Assembly: GCA_036678685.1 (NCBI GenBank)
Contig: JAZIHH010000034.1
Span: forward strand, 310,001 to 374,000
DNA: 64,000 nucleotides
DNA from: JAZIHH01 sp036678685
Lineage (GTDB): Bacteria > Bacillota > UBA4882 > UBA10575
Direction: 5' to 3'
The notes beneath the pieces are model-generated. The model did no database searches, was not told where the DNA came from, and saw nothing but the letters and a program-made list of their open reading frames with translations. Positions 42,934 through 52,496 of the stretch are shown piece by piece. The position numbers and the translations under genes are program-made. Position 1 is the stretch's first letter, and each line of letters begins with the position of its first letter.

Positions 42934-44580
42934 ATGAGGGGTGCAAAGAAAGTTCTCTGGTTGTCCCTTATTTCCCTTCTCATTCTGAGTTTTGTTGTCG
43001 CCAGCGCCCAAGAAAAACCCATAACCTTTACATTCTTTAACGCCGACGCCAGTCCGGCCGCGGATGACCAATTCAGGAGCCCGGTGGCGCGGAGAATTCA
43101 AAATTTAACCGGGGTTACCCTCCGGCTGGATTACCCGATCGGAGAGGCGGGCGTGGATAAACTCCAGCTGATGGTGGCCAGCGGCGATTATCCCGACCTC
43201 ATTTACGCCAAGGGTGATCTGCAGCTCTTAAAGGAGGCGGGAGCCCTTTTACGCCTGGATGAACTGATCGAACAACACGGGCCCAACATCAAGAAGGCTT
43301 ATGGCGAAAACCTGAAGAGATTGAGATGGTCCCTGGAAGATCCGCATATTTACTGTTTGGGCGCCTGGGGTACGGACAATGACCAGGTCCTGGATGTCAA
43401 AGGCGGGTTTATGGTCCAACACCGCGTAGTACAAGAATTGGGTTACCCCAGACTCCGCACGATCAAGGATCTGGAAAAAGCCATTGTCGAATATTGGAAA
43501 AAACACCCCACCACCGACGGGCTGCCCACGATCCCGCTGACCCTTTGCGCCGATGACTGGCGGACCGTGATTTCTGTCACCAACCCGGCTTTCCAGGCCA
43601 CCGGGGCGCCGGATGACGGCGAGTATCATGTCATTCCGGAGACACTGGAAGTGATCAGCCACTACAAGAGACCGATCGAAAGGGAGTATTTCCGGTGGCT
43701 GAACCACCTGTGGAATGAGGGAATCCTCGATCCGGAAACTTTTGTGCAAAAAGAGGATACTTACAAGGCGAAGATCGCTACCGGCCGGGTCCTGGCGCTT
43801 ATTGACGCCGACTGGGCGGTCATGGAGCCCTTGGCGGCCTTAAGAAGAGCGGGACAATATGACCGGATGTACGGCCAGTACCACATCACCGTTGACGAGA
43901 GCATTCAGCAGCCGCCGCCGAATATCAGAGCCGGTTACACCGGAGGCTGGGGTGTGGCGATTACCGTCAAATGTAAAGATCCGGTCCGGGCCATTAAGTT
44001 TTTGGACTGGATGCTGACCGAAGAAGCGAACATCTTGAGACGCTGGGGAATTGAAGGCGTCCACCATACCTATGTAGACGGGAAGAGGGTCTTTTTACCC
44101 GAGTATGAAGAGATGAGAATGACCGATCCCATGTTCAACAGAAAGACCGGGATCAATCTCTATGATTACCCGTTCCCCAGATTCCCCAACTACTATATTG
44201 ACTCCACCGGGAACCCGGTTGTCCCGGATACGAGAGTGGAAGACATCAGAGCGAACTATACCGAGGTGGAAAAGGAAGTCCTGGCCAATTACGGTATCGA
44301 ACGCTGGATCGACTTCTTCCCGGGACCGGAAGCTTATCCGGAAAAGACTTGGGGCTACCTGTGGATGATTTCCATTGACGATCCGGACTTACAGGCTATT
44401 AACAACCGGATCTGGGATTATACTTTGAAAACCATTCCGGGTGTAATTACCGCTCCCGTTGACCAGTTTGACAAGACCTTTGACAATTTCCTGAAAGGCC
44501 TTGACGATCTGGGAGTGCAGAAGGTCGAACAGTACTACACCGAGCGGATCAAGAAAAACGTTCAGCTGTGGACCATGTAA
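42934..44580 (+). CDS. Extracellular oligosaccharide-binding protein 1 (LplA-like), signal-peptide exported
   Basis: The 548-residue protein is a large CUT1 solute-binding protein of the LplA/YtcQ kind. It begins with a Sec signal peptide ending in SFVVASAQ (AxA cleavage), not a lipobox, which fits a periplasmic protein of a diderm. Recognisable blocks are LMVASGDYPDLIYAKGD and NPAFQATGAPDDGEY. It is the close paralogue of the protein at 48331, with which it shares long stretches such as ATGAPDDGEY and KYPVIDG/KHPTTDG-like positions. A 22-bp-stem terminator follows. Confidence 0.92.
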   Translation: MRGAKKVLWLSLISLLILSFVVASAQEKPITFTFFNADASPAADDQFRSPVARRIQNLTGVTLRLDYPIGEAGVDKLQLMVASGDYPDLIYAKGDLQLLKEAGALLRLDELIEQHGPNIKKAYGENLKRLRWSLEDPHIYCLGAWGTDNDQVLDVKGGFMVQHRVVQELGYPRLRTIKDLEKAIVEYWKKHPTTDGLPTIPLTLCADDWRTVISVTNPAFQATGAPDDGEYHVIPETLEVISHYKRPIEREYFRWLNHLWNEGILDPETFVQKEDTYKAKIATGRVLALIDADWAVMEPLAALRRAGQYDRMYGQYHITVDESIQQPPPNIRAGYTGGWGVAITVKCKDPVRAIKFLDWMLTEEANILRRWGIEGVHHTYVDGKRVFLPEYEEMRMTDPMFNRKTGINLYDYPFPRFPNYYIDSTGNPVVPDTRVEDIRANYTEVEKEVLANYGIERWIDFFPGPEAYPEKTWGYLWMISIDDPDLQAINNRIWDYTLKTIPGVITAPVDQFDKTFDNFLKGLDDLGVQKVEQYYTERIKKNVQLWTM

Positions 44581-44590
44581 GAGACGAAGA

Positions 44591-44637
44591 GGGTGCAGAA
44601 AAAAGCCGGCTGTTACAGCCGGCTTTTTTCTGCACCC
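44591..44637 (+). terminator. Perfect 22-bp-stem terminator after binding protein 1
   Basis: GGGTGCAGAAAAAAGCCGGCTG (44591-44612; written here as two pieces GGGTGCAGAAAAAAG and CCGGCTG) pairs with its exact complement at 44616-44637 around the loop TTA. The inner GCCGGCTG/CAGCCGGC stem followed by six Ts is a classic terminator; the same holds on the minus strand. The rest of the gap to the kinase (44638-44940) has no gene I can support. Confidence 0.9.
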
Positions 44638-44940
44638 GGTCTTGGCTTTTGGTATAAGCGGGCCCTCAGGACTAAACCCTAAAGCTAAAAGCGGTGGCGG
44701 CTGCAACTTAAGACGCCCGTAACTTAGTGAACTTAAAAACAGGAATATTTTGTTGCGGGGCGTGTCTTGGTTGAGGAAAAGCCGCCGGTACTGGGGGCAA
44801 AAACTTTCTAAAAAAGGAAAAGTCCGGCGGACATAGAAATTTATATGATGGGAACCGGATAAAAACAACCGGGTTGGTTGGCGCGGCCCTTTCCGGCGGC
44901 GGCGGGACGGGGCCGGGAAAAAAGGCGGGGGATGGTCCGG

Positions 44941-46767
44941 ATGTTCTCTTTTAAACTGGACGATATCAAGATTGGCAAGAAACTGGTATTATTATATATC
45001 TTGGCCGTTTTAATCCCCTTGTTACTGGTGGGTTTAATTTTAACCAGCGTCTTACGGAATTTAGCTTTAGAACAGGCCATCCGGGAAGCCGCTTTTAATG
45101 TGGAACGGGTCAAGAAGAGAATTTTACAGATCATGCAAGTTCCGGCCGACCTTTCGGATAAGCTTTATGTCGACAGCAACCTGGAGAGGATTATTTCCCA
45201 GGATTACGGGTCCACCCTGGAAGTGGTGGAAGCTTACCGGCAATACAAAGAATTTGATTATTATTTGAACATGTACCGGGAAATAAAAAACATCTGCGTT
45301 TATTCGGAAAACAAGGCATTGTTGGAAAACTGGCACTTTATGAAAGTAACCGAGGAGATTGCGCGGGCGGACTGGTACCGGCGGACGGTGGAAAATAACG
45401 GGAGAATCGGCTGGGAAAACATACCCCTTCAAGAACTGAATTATGAGGCCCGGCATCTCTGTCTTACCCGGCTGTTAAAGAGTATTTCCGGTAAACACCT
45501 GGGGGTACTCGTGATTTATCTCGACAACGATTTTTTATCCTCCCTCTTCGAACAGGAAACCTTTGACCTTCTGCTGATTGACCAAAACGGCTATGTGGTC
45601 ACGGCCCGGGACCGGAGCCTGATTGGGCGCCGGACGGAGGATTTGAACCTGCCGCCCCTGGCCGGGACAGGAACGGAACATATTTATGACCTGGTCTATA
45701 ATAACAAACCCTCCAAAATGATCGTCGACACCCTCTCCCTCCGGGAAATGGAGAATAATTTTCAGATCATCGCCATCTTCCCCATCGACAGTATCATCGG
45801 CGAAGCCGGTTATCTGAGTTTGTTGGGGTTTTCCCTCATCGCCTGCAGCCTGCTCCTCTCTTTGGGCTTGCTTTCCCTTTTCTCGTCGTCATTGAGCCGG
45901 AGAATCAACATGTTGAGCATGGACATGCGGAGAGTAGTCTCCCGGGCCCGGATGGGCGGGGATATTGACTATACTTCCAACATTACCGGCAAAGATGAAA
46001 TCGGCCGTCTCTCCAAGGATTTGAACCTGATGGTTGAAAACATTAAAAAACTGACGAAAGAGGTCTATGAGGCCAATTTTCAGAAGCAACAACTTTTGAT
46101 CTGGCAAAAAGATATGAAACTAAAAGTGTTGGCCAACCAGATAAACCCCCATTTTCTCTTCAATGCCCTGGAGACGATCCGGATGAAAGCCCATATCAAG
46201 GGGGAGGAAGAGATTGCCCGGATCATTATGTTGCTGGGGAAAATTATCCGGCGGAATTTGGAACTGGACAACCAGCCCGTTCCTTTACGTTCCGAACTTG
46301 AACTGGTCGAAAACTACCTGGAAATACAGAAATTCCGTTATGGAGATAAAATTAATTATGAGATCGAGGAGTTTCGTCATTTGGAAAACTACCCGATTTT
46401 GCCTTTGCTTATCCAGCCGGTGGTGGAAAATACAATTATCCACGGGCTGGAAAACAAGGAAGGCCGGGGAAAGGTATGGATAAAATTCGCCCGGGACAAC
46501 GGGGAGTTAAGGATTATCGTTACCGACGACGGCGTGGGTATTGACCGGAAGAAACTCGTAAAATTACAAAAACTTCTGGCCAAAAGTGAAAGCCAGGAGG
46601 GAATCGCCCGGAGAAAAATCGGGCTGCAAAACGTCCACCAAAGAATAAAACTGTATTACGGCGAAGAATACGGTTTACGGATTAACAGCATCCAAAATCA
46701 AGGGACAACGGTGGAGATTATCCTGCCGGGGAGTGCGGAGAAAAATGTACAAAGTGGTTATTATTGA
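44941..46767 (+). CDS. Two-component sensor histidine kinase, YesM type
   Basis: The 608-residue membrane sensor is of the LytS/YesM class. It has a first membrane helix (about 15-37), an extracytoplasmic domain of about 260 residues, a second helix (about 298-318), a HAMP segment and the His_kinase domain with the phospho-acceptor in QINPHFLFNALE (H404). The C-terminal ATPase has DDGVGIDRKKL. Such kinases sense a carbohydrate or its binding protein outside the membrane. ATG 44941 follows GCGGGGGA at a normal distance; an ATG three codons earlier is closer to that site than usual. It overlaps the regulator gene by 23 bases. Confidence 0.92.
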   Translation: MFSFKLDDIKIGKKLVLLYILAVLIPLLLVGLILTSVLRNLALEQAIREAAFNVERVKKRILQIMQVPADLSDKLYVDSNLERIISQDYGSTLEVVEAYRQYKEFDYYLNMYREIKNICVYSENKALLENWHFMKVTEEIARADWYRRTVENNGRIGWENIPLQELNYEARHLCLTRLLKSISGKHLGVLVIYLDNDFLSSLFEQETFDLLLIDQNGYVVTARDRSLIGRRTEDLNLPPLAGTGTEHIYDLVYNNKPSKMIVDTLSLREMENNFQIIAIFPIDSIIGEAGYLSLLGFSLIACSLLLSLGLLSLFSSSLSRRINMLSMDMRRVVSRARMGGDIDYTSNITGKDEIGRLSKDLNLMVENIKKLTKEVYEANFQKQQLLIWQKDMKLKVLANQINPHFLFNALETIRMKAHIKGEEEIARIIMLLGKIIRRNLELDNQPVPLRSELELVENYLEIQKFRYGDKINYEIEEFRHLENYPILPLLIQPVVENTIIHGLENKEGRGKVWIKFARDNGELRIIVTDDGVGIDRKKLVKLQKLLAKSESQEGIARRKIGLQNVHQRIKLYYGEEYGLRINSIQNQGTTVEIILPGSAEKNVQSGYY

Positions 46768-48301
46768 TGATGAGGCGGTAATCAGAGAGGGTTTGAAGAC
46801 CATCATCGACTGGGAGAAACAAGGCTTTGTTGTGGCCGGGGAAGCCGCTTCCGGAAGGGAAGGCCTGCAGTTGATTGAGAGATCCCGGCCTGATTTGGCC
46901 ATTGTCGATATTAAAATGCCGGGGATGAACGGGTTGGAGATGATTAACTCGCTCCGGGAGCAAAAGGTCGACTGCGAAGTAATCATTTTAACCGGGTATT
47001 CGGAGTTCGCTTACGCCCAGAAAGCGGTGGAACTGGGAGTCAAAGCCTTTGTTTTGAAACCCATCGACCCGCGGGAATTGACGGAGAAGGTGAAAACCGT
47101 TTTTCAGGAGCTTAATCGCAAGGAAAAAACCGGAGAGGATTACAAAGAAGCGATTTTGCTGGCCCGGGACAAGCTTTTGGAAAAGCTGGTGACCGGGGAG
47201 GGCGGGGAGGAAATTCAGGCCAAGGCCGAGGTTTTGTATGAACTGCATTTCCCCTGGCCCTCGTACCGGGTTATTTTAATTGAAATTGATTACCGCAGCA
47301 ACATGCAGGTGATTTTACAAAACAATATCCGCCGGGAGATTGAAAGATTCGCCGGGGAAAAATTCAATAGTCATCTCTTCAGTATCGGAAGAAATCTTTG
47401 CCTGTTGTTGCCCGGCAGCGGGTATGGCGGGGAGCTGGAGGAATTATGGCAAGAATTTGCCGCCGGTCTGCATGAGCGCTACGGGGTGGACATTTATATT
47501 GCCGTGGGCAAGGAAGTTAAAGACCTGAAGGCTCTTCCCTCTTCCTATCATGACGCCGAGAGTCTGCTCTTGAAACGCTTTATCTACGGCGCTAATACGG
47601 TTATTTGCCGCCGGGAAGATCCGGGCAAGGAGACGAAAAAAAAAGGAGAGGGCTTGGACTGGGAAGAAATTGGGGAAAAAATATTTGTTGCGGTTTTTGA
47701 TTATAAGCGGGATTTGCTCCGGCAGTCCCTGGCCGGCCTCCGGGAGGAGCTGGCCGCCGGAGGTTATTCCGAAGAATTTATTAGAGCCGCTTATATTAAA
47801 TTATATGTTTATACGGCCAACCGTCTGAAGGACGTTGCTTCGCCAGGGGTTAATTTCCCCGAGGAACAGGAGATATATTCGGAATTATGCGGAAAAAAAA
47901 GTTTGGACGAGTTACATGAATATTTTGAGAAAATACTGTTAGAAACCGCCGAATACCTGGTGCACAAGAGACCGGACGGGGTAGTCAGAAGAATAATCGA
48001 TTACATCTACCGTTATTACGAAGAGGATTTGAAACTGGAGTACCTCGCCAAGCTCTTTGGTTACAACCCCGCTTACCTCGGTAAAATTTTTAAAGCCCAC
48101 ACCGGGGAGTATTTTAATACTTATTTGGATATGGTCCGGATGGAAAAAGCCAAAGAATTATTGAAAGAGGATTGGAAGGTCTATCAAATCGCCGCGAAAG
48201 TCGGTTACCAAAGCCTCGAGTATTTCGGGAAAAAATTCCGGAAACTGGTGGGGATGGCGCCCACTGAATACCGGAAATTGTGTCAAGAGGAAAGAACATA
48301 G
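46745..48301 (+). CDS. Response regulator, YesN type (REC plus AraC-type HTH)
   Basis: The 518-residue regulator contains a receiver domain with phospho-acceptor D55 in LAIVDIKMPGMNG and the conserved K105 in FVLKPID. A YesN-type central region and a C-terminal AraC HTH (about 425-510, YNPAYLGKIFKAHTGEYFNTYL ... YQIAAKVGYQSLEYFGKKFRK) follow. ATG 46745 gives the normal N-terminus MYKVVIIDDEA; a GTG four codons earlier is less likely. It partners the YesM kinase and should activate the transport and fucosidase genes around it. Confidence 0.95.
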   Translation: MYKVVIIDDEAVIREGLKTIIDWEKQGFVVAGEAASGREGLQLIERSRPDLAIVDIKMPGMNGLEMINSLREQKVDCEVIILTGYSEFAYAQKAVELGVKAFVLKPIDPRELTEKVKTVFQELNRKEKTGEDYKEAILLARDKLLEKLVTGEGGEEIQAKAEVLYELHFPWPSYRVILIEIDYRSNMQVILQNNIRREIERFAGEKFNSHLFSIGRNLCLLLPGSGYGGELEELWQEFAAGLHERYGVDIYIAVGKEVKDLKALPSSYHDAESLLLKRFIYGANTVICRREDPGKETKKKGEGLDWEEIGEKIFVAVFDYKRDLLRQSLAGLREELAAGGYSEEFIRAAYIKLYVYTANRLKDVASPGVNFPEEQEIYSELCGKKSLDELHEYFEKILLETAEYLVHKRPDGVVRRIIDYIYRYYEEDLKLEYLAKLFGYNPAYLGKIFKAHTGEYFNTYLDMVRMEKAKELLKEDWKVYQIAAKVGYQSLEYFGKKFRKLVGMAPTEYRKLCQEERT

Positions 48302-48330
48302 GGGAAACGAGGTTGCCGGGGAGGGATAAG

Positions 48331-49998
48331 ATGCGCAGGCGTATAATCACCGGCTTACTGTGGGGTTTGGCGGCAGTTCTGGTCTTCCTTGTTGTCTATC
48401 TGTTTTTATTCCGAACGGAAGCGGGGGAAGAGGAAGACAAAATCGTTACCTACACCATGTTCTCGGCTGATATCAACCCCCAGTACGAAAATATGGAAAG
48501 CCCGGTGGGACGGAAAATTACCGAATTGACCGGGGTACGTTTACAGATCGAGTATCCCGTCGGCGACGTGCAACAGAAAATTGCCCTGATGATCGCCAGC
48601 GGCGACTACCCGGATTTAATTTATTTCAAAGCAACGGAAGGGGCCAAACTGATCCAAGCCGGGGCCCTGTTGAAACTCGACCTCTACATCGAAAAATACG
48701 GCGAGAATATAAAAAAACTGTACGGTGAATATCTAAACCGGCTCCGTTTCAGTCTCCAGGATCCCCATATCTATGGTTTGGGGAGCATGGGCGTAGGCGG
48801 TAAAGAGTTTGATCCCAGTGTCGGTTTTCAGTTGCAACATGCGGTCGTCATGGAACTGGGTTATCCCCGGTTAAAAACGTTGAAGGATCTGGAAAAGGCG
48901 CTTCTGACCTACATCCAAAAATACCCGGTTATTGACGGGCAGGAGACGATCGGTCTTTCGCTTTTGGCCGATGACTGGCGGTTCTTAATCAGTGTTACCA
49001 ACCCCGCTTTTTATGCCACCGGGGCGCCCGATGACGGCGAGTATTACATTGACCCCAAAACTTATCAGGCGGTTCTTCACCATACCAGGCCGGAGGAGAA
49101 AGAGTATTTCCGGTGGCTGAACCATATGAATCATATCGGCCTCCTTGATCCCGAAAGTTTTGTCCAGAAATACGACCAGTATCTGGCCAAGATTGCCTCC
49201 GGAAGGGTATTGGCGCTGGCCGATGCCAAGTGGCAATATAGCCAGGGGGAACAAGCGTTAAGACAGGACGGCAAAGAGGAACGCATGTATGGACTTTACC
49301 CGCTGGTCCTGGATGAAAAGTATAAATTCGCCGCCTTCCGTCCCACCGGTTACCAGGGCGGTTACGGGGTCGGCATCACGGTCAAGTGCCGGGATCCGGT
49401 GGGCGCTTTTAAGTTCCTCGACTGGATGGCTTCCGATGAAGCACAAATCTTGAACAACTGGGGTATAGAGGGTCTTCATTATCAGATCGTCGACGGGAAA
49501 AGGGTCATTCCCCCGGAGGAATGGGAAAAGCGCAAGACCGACCCCTATTATCCGAAAAAGACCGGGATCGGGGTGTACGCCTACCCGTTCCCCCAATACG
49601 GCGACGGGGTCAAAGACCCCACCGGTCAATATTATACCCCCAATTTCCCGGAGAATATTATCGCCGGGTATACGGAAACGGAAAGAAAAGTGTTGGCGGC
49701 CTATGGGGCCAGGATGTGGAAGGACCTCTTCCCGCCGGAAGAAGAGTTTGCCGTTTCTCCGTGGGGAGTGGGTTGGAAAATTACCGTTCCCGACGACCCA
49801 GAGTACATGGTACCCTGGCAGAAGATTCAGGAGATTATAAGAAAAAGAATCCCCGAGGCGATCCTGGCACCCCCCGAGGATTTTGACAAAGTATGGGACC
49901 GGTTTTTAGCCGAGTTGGACGCCGCGGGGTTAAAAAAATGCGAAGAGATTTTTACCCGCTGCGTACAGGATACGATCAAACTTTGGAATATGGAATAA
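48331..49998 (+). CDS. Extracellular oligosaccharide-binding protein 2, membrane-anchored paralogue
   Basis: This 555-residue solute-binding protein is a paralogue of the one at 42934. Its N-terminus is an uncleaved-looking helix (LLWGLAAVLVFLVVYLFLF) with no AxA site or lipobox, so it should stay tethered to the membrane. It shares GDYPDLIYF, NPAFYATGAPDDGEY and the C-terminal PPEDFDKVWDRFLAELDAAG with the family. ATG 48331 follows GGGGAGGGA; an earlier in-frame ATG overlaps the regulator. Its place right after the YesM/YesN pair and its membrane anchor suggest a sensory role besides transport. It ends nine bases before the convergent fucosidase. Confidence 0.9.
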   Translation: MRRRIITGLLWGLAAVLVFLVVYLFLFRTEAGEEEDKIVTYTMFSADINPQYENMESPVGRKITELTGVRLQIEYPVGDVQQKIALMIASGDYPDLIYFKATEGAKLIQAGALLKLDLYIEKYGENIKKLYGEYLNRLRFSLQDPHIYGLGSMGVGGKEFDPSVGFQLQHAVVMELGYPRLKTLKDLEKALLTYIQKYPVIDGQETIGLSLLADDWRFLISVTNPAFYATGAPDDGEYYIDPKTYQAVLHHTRPEEKEYFRWLNHMNHIGLLDPESFVQKYDQYLAKIASGRVLALADAKWQYSQGEQALRQDGKEERMYGLYPLVLDEKYKFAAFRPTGYQGGYGVGITVKCRDPVGAFKFLDWMASDEAQILNNWGIEGLHYQIVDGKRVIPPEEWEKRKTDPYYPKKTGIGVYAYPFPQYGDGVKDPTGQYYTPNFPENIIAGYTETERKVLAAYGARMWKDLFPPEEEFAVSPWGVGWKITVPDDPEYMVPWQKIQEIIRKRIPEAILAPPEDFDKVWDRFLAELDAAGLKKCEEIFTRCVQDTIKLWNME

Positions 49999-50007
49999 GG
50001 AGGAAAA

Positions 50008-52308
50008 TCAATCCACCGCTTGGACATGGTAACAGACGCCCGTTCTCACCGGGAAGGTCAGAACACCGGGCCCGGCGGAGGCCAAGGCGATCTTCTCCCC
50101 TGTACTGCTGGTTATTTCCACGGCCGTCCGCGGCCGGAGCCGGCAGGTTTGGGAAAAACGGGAACGGATGACCGCCCGTTGCAACCGGCCGTCTTCCCAC
50201 CATAAATCAACTTCATAACCGCCCCGCGCCCGGAGGCCTTTGACCGATCCCTTTGGCCAGTTTTTCGGCAAGGCCGGTAAAAGGGCGATTTCGCCGGTAT
50301 GGCTCTGGAGCAGCATTTCCGCGATCCCGGCCGTACCGCCGAAATTGCCGTCAATCTGAAACGGCGGATGGCTGTCGAACAAATTGGGCAGGGTGGAGTT
50401 CTTCAGCAATTCTATGAGGTTGGCCACGGCCTCCTCGCCGTCTTCGAGGCGGGCCCAGAAATTAATGATCCAGGCCCGGCTCCAGCCGGTATGCCCGCTG
50501 CCGTGGGCCAGCCTTGTTGCCAAAGTTTTTCTGGCCGCCCCGGCCAGTTCCGGGGTGTGGTGGAGACTGATCATATCCCCCGGGTGGAGGGCGAATAAAT
50601 GGGAGAGATGGCGGTGGCCCGGTTCGGCTTCTTCATAATCTTCCGCCCACTCCAGGAGGCGCCCGTCCCTGCCGATTTCCAGTTGGGGCAGGCGGGGAAG
50701 GGCGGCCTGCAGCCGGTCACGGAAGGCGGAATCCACCCCCAGGATTTCCGCGGCTTTTATGCAACGGGTAAACAGCGTGTGGATAATTTGGCTGTCCATG
50801 GCCGGACCGGCGCAGAGCGATCCCCTTTCCCCGTTGGGCAAAATATAAGTATTCTCCGGCGAGACCGACGGACAGGTTACCAGGCGGCCCCGGGAATCGG
50901 GCACGAGGAAGTCCAGAAAGAATTCGGCCGCTTCTTTCATGACCGGATAGGCTTTTTTTAAGAAATTCCGGTCCCCGCCGAAATGATAATGTTCCCACAG
51001 GTGCAGGCAGAGCCAGGCCGCGCCCATGGGCCAGAAGGAAGCCGGGGGATAAAGATCCTGAGGGGCGGTATCACCCCAGAGGTCCGTGTTGTGGTGGGCG
51101 ACAAAACCGCGGCATCCGTACATCACTTTGGCGGTGCGGCGGCCGGGGCCCCGCATACGCTCGATATGTTCGAAAAGGGGCAGGTGACATTCGGGGAGGT
51201 TGCAACTTTCCGCCGGCCAGTAGTTCATCTGGGTATTGATATTGATCGTGTACTTGCTGTCCCACGGCGGCAACATCTCCTGGTTCCAGAGGCCCTGGAG
51301 ATTGGCGGGCAAGGAGCCCGGCCGGCTGCAACTGATCAGAAGGTAACGGCCGAATTGAAAATAAAGTTCGACCAGACCGGGGTCGTCGGCCCCTTGTTTG
51401 ATCCTTTCCAGTCTTTCGTCGGTCGGCAGGTCGTCCGTTCCGGCCGGAGCGGTTGGGCCGGTCAACTCCAGTTGCACCCGGTGGAAAAGAGACTGATAGT
51501 CCTGGACATGCCGCCGGTACAGGAGGTCATACGGTTGGCCCGCCGCCGCGTTTAACCGTTGCAAGCAGGCTTTTTCCGGATTCTTGTGCCGGTAACCGGT
51601 TTCGCCGGCCACGAGTAGAGTAACGGCATCGGCCTGTTCGACAAGGAGATTCTCCCCGATGGTATAAACCTTTCCTCCTTCCGGAAGGGCGCGGACGGCT
51701 GCGCGAAAATCAACGCCGCCGCCCCCGCAGTTACCCCTCATGACCAGGGTATCGGAGCCCAAGGGTTTGGTGTGCTTATAATACTTGCCCCTGTTCAGCA
51801 CGGCATAGAAACTGATCTGTCCCGGCCGGTCGGCGGAAAGCCGGATGACCAACACATTATTCGGCGCACTGGCAAAGAGTTCCCGGCAGAAGGAGACATT
51901 ATTGCAAGTGTAGGAAACCCGGACTATGGCGGTGTTCAAATCCAGTTCCCGGCGGTAATTTTCTATTTTTCCGTCGTGCCCGTCAAAGTGGAGCCATAGA
52001 TCGCCAAGGGGCTGGTAAGGACGCTGGCTTTCCGGAATCCCGGCCAGGGCCAGCAGGGCCAGTTTTTCCGCTTTACGGATTTCCCCGGCAAAAATCAGAC
52101 GCCGGATCTCCGGCAGATACTTATAGGCGTCCGGGTTGTTCCGGTCCACCGGACCCCCGTACCAGACGCTGTCTTCGTTGAGTTGGAGACGTTCTTCCGC
52201 GAGCCGGCCGAAAACCATCATTCCTAAACGGCCGTTTCCAAGTGGCAAGGCTTCTTCCCAGGCCTGGGCCGGTTTTTTATACCAAAGGGATAGCGGTTTT
52301 AAGGACAT
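50008..52308 (-). CDS. GH95-family alpha-L-fucosidase (or related glycoside hydrolase)
   Basis: The 766-residue enzyme belongs to glycoside hydrolase family 95 (inverting alpha-1,2-L-fucosidases and alpha-L-galactosidases). Typical segments are the N-terminal LPLGNGRLGMMVFG, the (alpha/alpha)6-barrel part NINTQMNYWPAESCNL and LLEWAEDYEEAEPGHRHLSHLF with the general acid glutamate, and SGHTGWSRAWIINFWARLEDG. No signal peptide is present from the start at 52308 (MSLKPLSLWYKK), which suggests that imported fucosyl-oligosaccharides are cut in the cytoplasm. The open frame runs further upstream to 52578, but that part has no family similarity and overlaps pcm. It is convergent with binding protein 2. 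Confidence 0.93.
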   Translation of the reverse strand: MSLKPLSLWYKKPAQAWEEALPLGNGRLGMMVFGRLAEERLQLNEDSVWYGGPVDRNNPDAYKYLPEIRRLIFAGEIRKAEKLALLALAGIPESQRPYQPLGDLWLHFDGHDGKIENYRRELDLNTAIVRVSYTCNNVSFCRELFASAPNNVLVIRLSADRPGQISFYAVLNRGKYYKHTKPLGSDTLVMRGNCGGGGVDFRAAVRALPEGGKVYTIGENLLVEQADAVTLLVAGETGYRHKNPEKACLQRLNAAAGQPYDLLYRRHVQDYQSLFHRVQLELTGPTAPAGTDDLPTDERLERIKQGADDPGLVELYFQFGRYLLISCSRPGSLPANLQGLWNQEMLPPWDSKYTININTQMNYWPAESCNLPECHLPLFEHIERMRGPGRRTAKVMYGCRGFVAHHNTDLWGDTAPQDLYPPASFWPMGAAWLCLHLWEHYHFGGDRNFLKKAYPVMKEAAEFFLDFLVPDSRGRLVTCPSVSPENTYILPNGERGSLCAGPAMDSQIIHTLFTRCIKAAEILGVDSAFRDRLQAALPRLPQLEIGRDGRLLEWAEDYEEAEPGHRHLSHLFALHPGDMISLHHTPELAGAARKTLATRLAHGSGHTGWSRAWIINFWARLEDGEEAVANLIELLKNSTLPNLFDSHPPFQIDGNFGGTAGIAEMLLQSHTGEIALLPALPKNWPKGSVKGLRARGGYEVDLWWEDGRLQRAVIRSRFSQTCRLRPRTAVEITSSTGEKIALASAGPGVLTFPVRTGVCYHVQAVD

Positions 52309-52496
52309 GCGCGGCGTCCCCCTTTGTTTTCGTCTCCTGAACAACCGGAAGATTCCAATACTACTATTCCAGAAAAAAATGGTTATTCCTGCTGTTATTT
52401 TTATAAATGCCAAATGGTGACAACCTAAGAAGGGGGAAGCGGCCCCAAAAGGAATAATCGATGCAATAGGGGGGAAAAGGTTTAACGCGGGCTGTT

